Below, one piece after another: positions 41,352 to 50,600 of a stretch of 64,000 nt of DNA (positions within the stretch are counted from its first letter, which is position 1; each line of letters opens with the position of its first letter). Source of the stretch: JALCLA01 sp965653565 (lineage in GTDB: Bacteria > Pseudomonadota > Gammaproteobacteria > Xanthomonadales > Xanthomonadaceae). A program made the position numbers and the translations under genes. The notes under the pieces are model-generated. The model saw only the letters and a program-made list of their open reading frames with translations, had not been told where the DNA came from and did not search any database. The stretch lies in the NCBI GenBank assembly GCA_965653565.1, contig CBFHAI010000001.1, positions 186,001-250,000 of the forward strand, written 5' to 3'.

Positions 41352-43427
41352 ATGAGCACTTTGGGCGCCGGCACCGGCAAGGAACGCAGCGGGGCGATCA
41401 ATTTCTGGATCTTCCTGCTGGTCGCAGCGTTGATCGTATTGGGCGCGAACTTCTACATGGCGGCCGACAAGAACGCCCAGGAGAACAAGGCCCGCGACCG
41501 CATCGCCGACATCCAGGTGCTGTCGCAGCAGATCGCCAAGTTCGCGCAGGAAGCCGCCAGCGGCGGTTACGAAGCCTTCGCCGAACTGCAGGCCACCAAG
41601 GACCGCATCCAGCTCGATCTGGACGTGCTGCGCTACGGCAGCACCGACGAGCTGATCGCCAAGGCCGGCGCCGACGAGCGCGAGGCCTTCACCGGCATTC
41701 CCGCCTACGAGCGCGAGGCCGGCGTGCAGGATCCGCTGGCCCGCCTGGTGACGATCTGGGGCCCGATCGAACAGGACGCGAAAAACATTCTCGACCGCCA
41801 GGAACTCGTGCTGGGCCTGTCGGAAACCGCCAGCGCCTTCTCGGCCACCGTGCCGCAGCTGCAGGCGCAGATGGACGAAGTGGTGCGCTCGATGGGTGAA
41901 TCCGGCGCCACCTCGACGCAGATCTACACCGCGGTGCGCCAGATCGTGCTGGCCGACCGCATGCTGCGCTACGTGACCGAAATCCTGCAGGGCGGTGCCG
42001 GCGCGGTCTCGGCCGCCGACCGCTTCTCGCGCGACGCCACCATGTTCGGCCAGGTGCTCACCGGCCTGCAGGAAGGCAACGCCGAACAGGGCATCGCGCG
42101 CGTCGCCAGCCCCACCGCACGCGCCACGCTCGGCCAGGTGGCGGAGCTCTACACCGGCGTGCAGGAAGACGTCGAAACCATTCTCAACGCCTCCACCGAA
42201 TTGCTCGAAGTCAAAGAAGCGTCGGACGAAATCTTCATCGGTTCGGCCGAACTGCTGGAAGGCGCGCGCAACCTCAACGCCGCCTTCGCCAACCTGCCGG
42301 CCTCGCGTCCATTCCCCAGCCTGTGGATCGGCATTGCGGCCGGTGCCGCCGCGCTGCTCGGCATCATGGGCCTGCTGTTCACCCTGTACCGCGACCAGGC
42401 CAAGCGCTTCGCCGTGACGCAGGAATTGAACCAGCGCAACCAGGAAGCCATTCTGCGACTGCTGGACGAAATGGGTTCGCTCGCCGAAGGCGATCTCACC
42501 GTCCGCGCCACGGTTACCGAAGACATCACCGGCGCGATCGCCGACTCGATCAACTTCGCCGTCGAAGCGCTCCGATCGCTGGTTACCACGATCAACGAGA
42601 CCGCCGTGCAAGTGGCTGCCGCCGCGCAGGAAACGCAGGCCACCGCGATGCACCTGGCGGAAGCCGCCGAGCATCAGGCGCAGCAGATCACGTCGGCCTC
42701 GGCCGCGATCAACGAAATCGCGGTTTCGATCGACGAAGTGTCGAAGAACTCGGCCGAATCGGCCGACGTGGCGCAGCGCTCCGTGCAGATCGCCGCGAAA
42801 GGCGCCGAAGTGGTGCGCCAGACGATCCAGGGCATGGACTCGATCCGCGACCAGATCCAGGAAACCTCGAAACGCATCAAGCGCCTCGGCGAGTCGTCGC
42901 AGGAAATCGGCTCGATCGTGGAACTGATCAACGACATCGCCGAGCAGACCAACATCCTCGCGCTGAACGCCGCTATTCAGGCCGCCTCGGCCGGTGAAGC
43001 GGGCCGCGGATTCGCGGTGGTGGCCGACGAAGTGCAGCGCCTCGCAGAACGCGCCTCGAACGCCACCAAGCGAATCGAAACGCTGGTGCAGACGATTCAG
43101 TCCGACACCAACGAAGCGGTGTCGTCGATGGAACAGACCACCGCCGAAGTGGTGGCCGGTGCCCGCCTGGCGGAAGACGCGGGCCTGGCGCTGGGCGAGA
43201 TCGAAAAGGTGTCGAACGATCTGGCCGACCTGATTCAGAACATCTCGGAAGCCGCACGCCAGCAGTCGGCTGCGGCCACGAATATTTCCGCCACGATGAA
43301 CGTGATTCAGGAAATCACCACGCAGACCTCGGTGGGTGCGAGCCAGACGGCCGAGTCGATCGGCAACCTGGCCCAGCTCGCCGCCGACCTGCGCCGTTCG
43401 GTGGCCGACTTCAAGCTGCCGGGCTGA
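41352..43427 (+). CDS. pilJ: Methyl-accepting chemotaxis protein PilJ
   Basis: A 691-residue receptor for the pilus chemosensory array. The first membrane helix (I-N-F-W-I-F-L-L-V-A-A-L-I-V-L-G-A) is near residue 20; a long periplasmic PilJ-type helical domain extends to the second helix at about 320-345; HAMP and signalling domains follow. The hairpin tip I-Q-A-A-S-A-G-E-A-G-R-G-F-A-V-V-A-D-E-V is conserved apart from S where many PilJ proteins have M. The C-terminus (D-L-R-R-S-V-A-D-F-K-L-P-G) lacks a CheR/CheB tether pentapeptide. Confidence 0.96.
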   Translation: MSTLGAGTGKERSGAINFWIFLLVAALIVLGANFYMAADKNAQENKARDRIADIQVLSQQIAKFAQEAASGGYEAFAELQATKDRIQLDLDVLRYGSTDELIAKAGADEREAFTGIPAYEREAGVQDPLARLVTIWGPIEQDAKNILDRQELVLGLSETASAFSATVPQLQAQMDEVVRSMGESGATSTQIYTAVRQIVLADRMLRYVTEILQGGAGAVSAADRFSRDATMFGQVLTGLQEGNAEQGIARVASPTARATLGQVAELYTGVQEDVETILNASTELLEVKEASDEIFIGSAELLEGARNLNAAFANLPASRPFPSLWIGIAAGAAALLGIMGLLFTLYRDQAKRFAVTQELNQRNQEAILRLLDEMGSLAEGDLTVRATVTEDITGAIADSINFAVEALRSLVTTINETAVQVAAAAQETQATAMHLAEAAEHQAQQITSASAAINEIAVSIDEVSKNSAESADVAQRSVQIAAKGAEVVRQTIQGMDSIRDQIQETSKRIKRLGESSQEIGSIVELINDIAEQTNILALNAAIQAASAGEAGRGFAVVADEVQRLAERASNATKRIETLVQTIQSDTNEAVSSMEQTTAEVVAGARLAEDAGLALGEIEKVSNDLADLIQNISEAARQQSAAATNISATMNVIQEITTQTSVGASQTAESIGNLAQLAADLRRSVADFKLPG

Positions 43428-43520
43428 GCCGCGGCGCACTGAAATCGCCGCGCCGAAAGCATTTAATCGGTACTGATCGCCGTAGTCACGGTCTTGGAAA
43501 CACGGGAGTTCTCGAGCGGC

Positions 43521-44468
43521 ATGTCGATGGCAGCGAGCCGGGCACTGCAGTCCACCGCGCATCCGCAGATGGATGACGTCGAGTTCGAGCGCTGGGTACG
43601 GCTGCTCGAAGCGCGCACGGGCGTCACCGTGCCGCTCGAGCGCAAGCCGTTCCTGGTGACGGGCTTGCGTCGCCGTATGCGCGAAACCGGCCACACCGAA
43701 TTCCAGCGCTACTACGACGAGCTGCTCGACGGCGCGCGCGGCGCGATGGAATGGGCGGCGCTGGTCGACCATCTGACCGTGCACGAAACGCATTTCTTCC
43801 GGCATCCGCCGTCGCTCGCGCTGATCCGCGACACTTGGCTGCCGCAGTGGCTGGCGAGCGCGCCGGAAGACCAGACGCTGCATGCGCTGTCGGTCGGCTG
43901 CTCGACCGGCGAGGAGGCCTACACGCTGGCGATCCTGCTCGATTCGGCGCTGTCGCAGGTGCTGCCGCAACGCCGCTACGGCGTCACCGCCACCGATGTC
44001 AGCCAGCCCGCGCTCGCCGTCGCGCGCCAGGCGACCTACCCCAATCACCGTCTCGACGAGATTCCCCAGGTCTATCGCGACAGCGCGGTCGAACCCATCG
44101 AGGGCGACCAGTTCCGCATCAACGAACGCCTGCGCAAGCGGGTGGGTTTCGCCTGCGTGAACCTGTTGCACGCCTCGCGCGCGCCGCTGCGGCGGCTCGA
44201 CCTGATCTTCTGTCAGAACGTACTCATCTACTTCGCGCGTGAGCGCCGTGGCGAACTGCTCGACGGGCTCGCCCGTCTGCTGCGTCCGAACGGACTCCTC
44301 GTGCTCGGGCCGGGCGAAGTCACCGGCTGGAGCCACCCGCAGCTCGCGCGCACCGGCGGGCGCCAGACCCTGGCGTATCTGCGTAATCCGAAAGAGACCG
44401 AAGGGCCTGCTCCCGGTCACCAGGCAGGCCGCGCCGAGCGTGTGGACGCGAAGCGCAAGGAAGAATGA
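43521..44468 (+). CDS. pilK: CheR-type methyltransferase PilK with repeat-encoded tail
   Basis: A 315-residue SAM-dependent methyltransferase for receptor glutamates. The ATG at 43521 is chosen; a TTG at 43494 and an ATG at 43527 are alternatives. CheR features: R-R-R-M-R near the N-terminal domain, E-T-H-F-F-R, G-C-S-T-G-E-E-A-Y-T-L-A-I, and D-L-I-F-C-Q-N-V-L-I-Y-F. The enzyme core ends near L-A-Y-L-R-N-P-K-E-T-E. The final 21 or so residues (G-P-A-P-G-H-Q-A-G-R-A and onward) are encoded by the left arm of the palindromic element at 44402, so the native end has probably been replaced. Confidence 0.93.
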   Translation: MSMAASRALQSTAHPQMDDVEFERWVRLLEARTGVTVPLERKPFLVTGLRRRMRETGHTEFQRYYDELLDGARGAMEWAALVDHLTVHETHFFRHPPSLALIRDTWLPQWLASAPEDQTLHALSVGCSTGEEAYTLAILLDSALSQVLPQRRYGVTATDVSQPALAVARQATYPNHRLDEIPQVYRDSAVEPIEGDQFRINERLRKRVGFACVNLLHASRAPLRRLDLIFCQNVLIYFARERRGELLDGLARLLRPNGLLVLGPGEVTGWSHPQLARTGGRQTLAYLRNPKETEGPAPGHQAGRAERVDAKRKEE

Positions 44469-44667
44469 GAGAGTTTATGTCGATAAACGACCGAATGATG
44501 ACGCAGCGATGCGCGTCCACACACTCGGCCCGAAGGGTTGCCGCTCACAGGCCGTCATGCGGCGCCGCGCGGCTTGACCTTGCGCCGGCAAGGCGCGGCG
44601 CCGCGCAACACCACCTGACGGCCTGTGAGCGGCAACGCGGCCTGCCTGGTGACCGGGAGCAGGCCCT
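44402..44667. mobile_element. 266-bp nested palindromic element, MITE-like
   Basis: Terminal inverted repeats are perfect over 32 bp (44402-44433 and 44636-44667). Inside are two further arms. Arm B is an 18-bp stem with one mismatch (44433-44450 / 44512-44529), whose loop region contains gtttat-gtcg-ataaac. Arm C is a perfect 21-bp stem (44537-44557 / 44616-44636), continued by a 13-bp stem with a bulge and a 6-bp ccttgc-gccg-gcaagg tip. It has no open reading frame of its own and no clear target-site duplication. It runs from the end of pilK to four bases before the chpA start. Mobility is inferred from the inverted-repeat ends; a non-mobile regulatory structure is possible. Confidence 0.75.
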
Positions 44668-44670
44668 GAC

Positions 44671-47600
44671 ATGAGGCTGCAAGACGACATCGACTTCACC
44701 ACCCTGACCTGGGTCAAGGCGGAGCTCGACGAAACGCTCAAACAGGCGCGCCACGCGCTCGAGGCGTACGTCGAAGATCCGACCGACGCCAGCCAGATGC
44801 GTTTTTGCGCCACCTACCTGCACCAGGTGCAGGGCACGCTGCGCATGGTCGAGCTGTACGGCGCGGCGATGGTCACCGAGGAGATGGAGCACCTCGCCAG
44901 CGCGCTGCTCGAGAACGACGTCAAGGAACGCGACGAAGCCTACGCCGTGCTGATGCGCGGCATCGTGCAGCTGCCCGACTACCTCGAGCGCCTGCAGACC
45001 GGCCACAAGGACATCCCGATCGTCCTGCTGCCGCTGCTCAACGATCTGCGCGCGGCGCGCGGCGAGAAGGGCCTGTCGGAGATCGTTCTCTTTACTCCCG
45101 ATCTGACGCGGCCGCTGCCGCTGTCGGCGAAGGGCCCGCTGCAGTCGCTGCCGGAACTCGAACTGCGCCACATTGCCGAGCAACTGCGCGGCCAGTTCCA
45201 GCTCGCGCTGCTCAACTGGTTCCGCAACATCGACGCCGACACCAACGTCGCGAAGATCGCGCAGGTCTGCGACAAACTCGTCGCGCTGGTTTCGCAGGAA
45301 GAAGCGCGCCGCCTGTTCTGGGTGGCCGCCGGCGTGATGGATGCGCTGCGCGCGAAGGCCTTCGAACCGAGCCCGCAACTCAAGCAGACCATCGGCAAGG
45401 TCGAACGCGAGGTCAAGCGCCTGGCGGATGCCGGCGAGAACAGTTTCCGGGTCGAACCGCCGCGCGAATTGACGCGCAATCTGCTGTATTTCGTCGCGCA
45501 CGCGCCGACCGAACACGGCCGCATCGGTGAACTGCGGCAGGTCTTCCGCCTCGACACGCTGCTGCCCACCGAAGCCGAGATCGCACACGCGCGCGGCAGC
45601 ATGAGCGGCCACAACCGCGCGCTGCTCGACACGGTGTCGGTCGCGATCAAGGAAGATCTGCTGCGCGTGAAAGACGCGCTCGATATGCATCTGCGCACCA
45701 GCAACGCGCAGCCGGCGGAACTGTCGGCGCAGGTCGACGTGCTCGATCGCGTCTCCGACACGCTCGGCATGCTCGGCCTCGGCGTGGCGCGCCGTGTGGT
45801 GCAGGAACAGCGCACCGCGGTGCATCAGGTCGCCACCGGCACGCGTCCGTCCGACGAAGCCACGCTGCTCGATATCGCCGGCGCGCTGCTCTACGTCGAA
45901 GCCTCGCTCGACGACCAGGTGCAGCATCTGGGCGGCGGCGCGGCCGAAGTCGAAAGCGGCGTGCGCGCGCTGCCGCAGGCCGAAGGCCGCAAGGTGCTCG
46001 AAGCGCTGGTGAAGGAAGCGCAGGCCAACTTCGCGCAGGCCAAGCAGTGCTTCGTCGCGTTCGTCGAATCGAGCTGGGATCACGCGCAGTTGCAGGACGT
46101 GCCGCGCCTGCTCGACGAAGTGTCGGGCGCCATGCGCATCCTGGAATTGAAGGAACCGCCGGAATACCTGCTGGCGATCCGCCGCTTCACCGAAAACGAA
46201 CTGCTCGGCCGCCGCCGCGTGCCGAACGGCCAGCAGATGGACACGCTGGCCGACGCGCTGGCGAGCCTGGAGTATTACCTCGACGCCGTGCGCGAACACC
46301 GCGCCGGCCGCGAACGCATACTCGAAGTCACGCGCAACAGCCTCGAAGCGCTGGGCTACTGGCCGATTCCGGCGGAGGAAGCGGCGCGACCGGCCGCGCC
46401 GGCACCGATCGAGAAACGTGCCGAACCGGTGCCGGAAGCCGCGCCCGTCGCGGAAATCCCGACGCCGTTGCCGGTGGCCGAAATCGAGCCCATCGTGCCG
46501 GTGGTTTCGCAGCCCGTCGCCACGCCGCTGCCGGTGGCACCCGTCGCCAAGTTGCCCGAAGCGCCGAGCGCGCCGACGCCGCAGGTCGGCGAGGCGATCA
46601 GCGGCGGCTTCGAAGCGGCGTCCGATGAAATCGACGAGGAAATCCGCGAAGTCTTCATCGAAGAGGTGCAGGAGGAAATCTCCAACCTCGCCGACCTGCT
46701 GCCGCTGTGGCGCGCGAATCCGCACAATCTCGACAACCTCAAGCCGATCCGCCGCGTGTTCCACACGCTCAAGGGCAGCGGCCGCCTGGTCGGCGCGCTG
46801 ACGCTCGGCGAGTTCAGCTGGAAAGTCGAGAACATGCTCAATCGCGTGCTCGACAACACGATCCAGCCCGGCAACGCCGTGCAATCGCTGGTCGAACACG
46901 CGCTGCACACGCTGCCGCAGCTGCTCGCCGCGCTACGCGGCGAAGGCGGCGTACACGCCGACATCGAAGGCGTGAAGGCCATTGCCGATCGCCTGGCCGC
47001 CGGCGAAGACGTCTACTACGAAGCGCCTGCCGCCAAGCTCGCCGAGCCGGTGGTCGAAACGGTGATCGAAGCGCGCGACCTGGCGCCCGAGCCGATTGAA
47101 ATCGCGCCCGAACCGGAAGCCGTCGTCGCGCCCGAACCGGAACCGGAACCGGTCGCCCCCGCGATTGCCGACGAAGAACTGCATGCGCCGCCTGCGATCA
47201 GCATCGATCCGGTGCTGTTCGACATCCTCAAGGCGGAAGTCGCCGGGCATCTGGAAACGGTCGACGAATACCTCGCCAGCTGCGCCGGCGGCACGCGTCC
47301 GGCCACCGATCCGCTGCTGCGCGCCGTGCACACGATGAACGGCGCCTTCGCGATGACCGACGTGCCGGTGATCACCGAAGTGATCGGCCCGCTCGAAGGC
47401 TTCATCAAGCGCATGCTGGCGCAGGGCACCTCGCCGAGTGCGGCCGGCCTGGCCACGATCGCCGACGCCGCCGCCGCGGTGCGCGCGCTGATGATCGAAC
47501 TCGAACAGCCGCGTCCGCGCCTGCCGGATCTGCACGAGCTGGTGGCGCGCGTCAACGCCGAGCGCGATGCGCTGCCCGAGCCGCAAGGGCCATCGGTGCC

Positions 47601-50600
47601 GCTGCATCTGGACATCGAAGAAGAGCACGTGCAGTTGTCCGAAGCGGTGTCGATCGACGCACCGTCGGCCGCCGCGCATGAAGCCGCGCCGGTGGCCGCC
47701 GACGAACCGCCGCGTTTCGCGCCGGAAGAAACCTTCGCCACTTTCGCGGTCGATGGCGTCGATTTCGACGCCGAACTGGCCGCCGCCGCGCTCGACACCG
47801 GCCCCGCCGCGGAAGCGCCGCGCGCACCGCTGGCGGAGCCGTTCGCGACGGAAGATTTCTCGGTCGATCACAGCTTCGACGAAAACCAGATCGACCGCGT
47901 GCGCGACGCCGATTTTCTCGCCGAAACGCCGGCCGCGGAGGCCGCGCAGCCGAGCGAAACCGAGTTCGAAGCCGCCGAAAGCAGCGAGCCGATGGAAGGG
48001 CTGGCGGTGGAAGAAATTCCCGAGCCGCTGGTGTTCGAAGCCATCGAGATCACGCAAGCGGAAATCGATCGTCCCGACCTGGCGACGACCGAATCGCCGC
48101 CGTCGGCGCCCGCCGCGGCCGACGCCTCCGACACGCTCGAATTTGAAGAAATCATCGATTTCGCCGACCTCGCCGCCTTCCACGAGGAAACGCCGCCGGC
48201 CGCCGAGCGCGGCGCCGACCGCACGGCGCAGGAGTTCGAAGCCGAACTGCTCGCACTGGCGGAGATGCAGACGCCGGACGACATCAGCTTCGAATTCGAA
48301 ATCATCGAAATGGAAGACCAGGTCGATGCCGCGGCGCCGCTCGCGCCGCCGGCCGACACCCTGGCTTCGAGCGCCGAAGATGCCGCCGCCATCGGTAGCG
48401 AAGCGCCGACGCCCAGTCCGTACGAAGACCTGGCGTTCGACGCGGTGTCGATCGAGTATTCCCCCGACACCGCGCCCGAAACCGAACCGACTGCGCCGGC
48501 GCCCGCCGCGCCGCAGCGCAGCGACGAGGAACTCGCGCTCGAAGCGATGATCGCCGCCTACGCCGCGGTGCCCGAACCCGAAGCCGAAGCCGCGCCGCCG
48601 ACCGTCGATGCCGACGAACTGGCCGCGGCCGCCGAACTCGACGACGCCGCGACGGCCGAATTCTCCGATTTCGCTGCCTTCGAGACCGTCGACGCCGAGC
48701 CCGCGAGCGAACCCGAAGCGGCGCGAGCCGATCGCAGCGACGAACTGGCCGCCGAAGCCGCGCAAGCCGAAGCCCAGGCGCTGCTCGATCTGGAAACCGC
48801 CGCCGCCCAGGCGCGCGCCGAGGAAGCCGCCGCCGAAGCCCAGGCCCAGGCCGAGCGCGACCTCGAAGCCGCGCGCGCCGAAGCTGCGGCCCGCGAAGCC
48901 GCCGACGCCGAAGCACGCGCCCTCGCCGCCGCCGCCGAAGCGGCGGAACTGGCCGAGCTCGAAGCGCAGATCGCTGCCATCGACGCGCTCGAAGCCGAAG
49001 CCCGCCGCCTGCGCGAAGCCGCCGAACTGGCGCAGGCGCAGCCCGAACCCGCCGCCGCCGAACCCGCCGCTGCCGAATTCGACAGGGCCGAATCCGACAC
49101 GGCGAGCTTCGTCCCCGACGAAGCGCTGGCCGATTTCGCCTCGGAAGAAGCGCAATGGCAGGCCGAGACGCCTGCTGCCGCTGCGACACCGGCGCGCAGC
49201 ACGCCGGCGCCGGCCGCCGACGCCGCCGCGCTGGCGGCCTTCACCGCGGGCCTGGCGGAAGCCGACGCCGATCCGGACGGCCCGCTGGTGCTGGCCGATC
49301 TCGACGACGAACTGCTCGACATTTTCCTGGAAGAAAGCGGCGACATCCTCGACCACTCCGACGGCCTGATGGCGCGGCTGCGCGAAAATCCGGCCGATCG
49401 CGACATCGTGGTCGGACTGCAGCGCGACCTGCACACGCTCAAGGGCGGGGCGCGCATGGCCGGCATCGCGCCGATTGGCGATCTGGGCCATGCGATGGAA
49501 TCGCTGCTCGAAATCGTCGCCGACGGCCGCCGCGATCTGTCGCGCATCGGCGTGGAAACGCTCGAGCGGGCCTTCGATCGCCTGCACGGCATGGTCACGC
49601 GCGTCGGCGAACGCAAGGCGCTGGCGATGCCGGTGACGCTGATCGATCGCGTCGAGGCGCTGGCGCGCGGCGAAGAGTCGCTGCCCACGCTGGAAACCGC
49701 CGCCGCCGTTGTCCCCGTTGTCGCCGAAGCCGCGTCCGAAAGCGGCGGCGCGATCGCGCTCAGCAAGCCGGTTCCGGCCTTCGGCGCGCTCTCCGAGCCG
49801 CTGGCCGACGAAGAAGACATCAGCGTCCGCGCGCCGCAGGAACAGATCCGCATCCGCGCCGATCTGCTCGATCGCCTGGTCAACTACGCCGGCGAAGTCG
49901 CCATCTACCGCGCCCGTCTCGAACAGCAACTGGGCCTGTTCCGCGGCAACCTCGGCGAACTCGACCAGACCACCACACGCCTGCGCGAACAGCTGCGCAA
50001 GCTCGAAATCGAAACCGAAGCGCAGATCATCGCGCGCTACCAGCGCGAGGCCGAAGTCGGCGATTCGGCCTTCGATCCGCTCGAACTCGATCGCTTCTCC
50101 ACGCTGCAACAGTTGTCGCGCGCGCTGTCCGAATCCGCAGCCGACATCGTCAACCTGCAGAACACGCTGGAAGACCACACGCGCCAGTACGAAACGCTGC
50201 TGCTGCAGCAGTCGCGCGTGTCGTCGGAACTGCAGGAAGGCCTCATGCGCACGCGCATGGTGCCGTTCGACGCGCTGGTGCCGCGCCTGCGCCGCATCAT
50301 CCGTCAGACCGCCGGTGAACTGGGCAAGAAGGCCCAGCTCAAGGTGGAAGGCGCGCAGGGCGAAATGGACCGCAACGTGCTCGACCGCATGACGGCGCCG
50401 CTCGAGCACATGCTGCGTAACGCGCTTGCGCACGGCCTCGAAACGCCCGAAGTGCGCGCCGCCGCCGGCAAGCCGGAAGAAGGCACGGTGAAGATTTCCG
50501 TGCAGCGCGAAGGCTCGGAAGTGGTGATCACCGTATCCGACGACGGCCGCGGCCTGGATCGCGATGCGATCCGCACCAAGGCGCTCGAACGCGGCCTGAT

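Noticed and set aside
13431..43451. Many short GC-rich hairpins without T-tracts (for example at 43431-43451 after pilJ) as terminators
   Set aside because: At this GC content such stems are expected by chance; only the hairpin at 31612-31644 has the stem, loop and T-run of an intrinsic terminator.
41331..44420. A 1029-codon open frame antisense to pilJ and pilK
   Set aside because: Same codon-bias effect; the sense strand encodes conserved receptor and methyltransferase domains.
44402..44667. Palindrome as an integron attC site or a tRNA-like cloverleaf
   Set aside because: No integrase gene, no attC core sites and no anticodon or T-loop consensus; the arm lengths do not fit either.
44402..44667. 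Palindrome as an autonomous insertion sequence
   Set aside because: No transposase reading frame, and no clear target-site duplication flanks the repeats.
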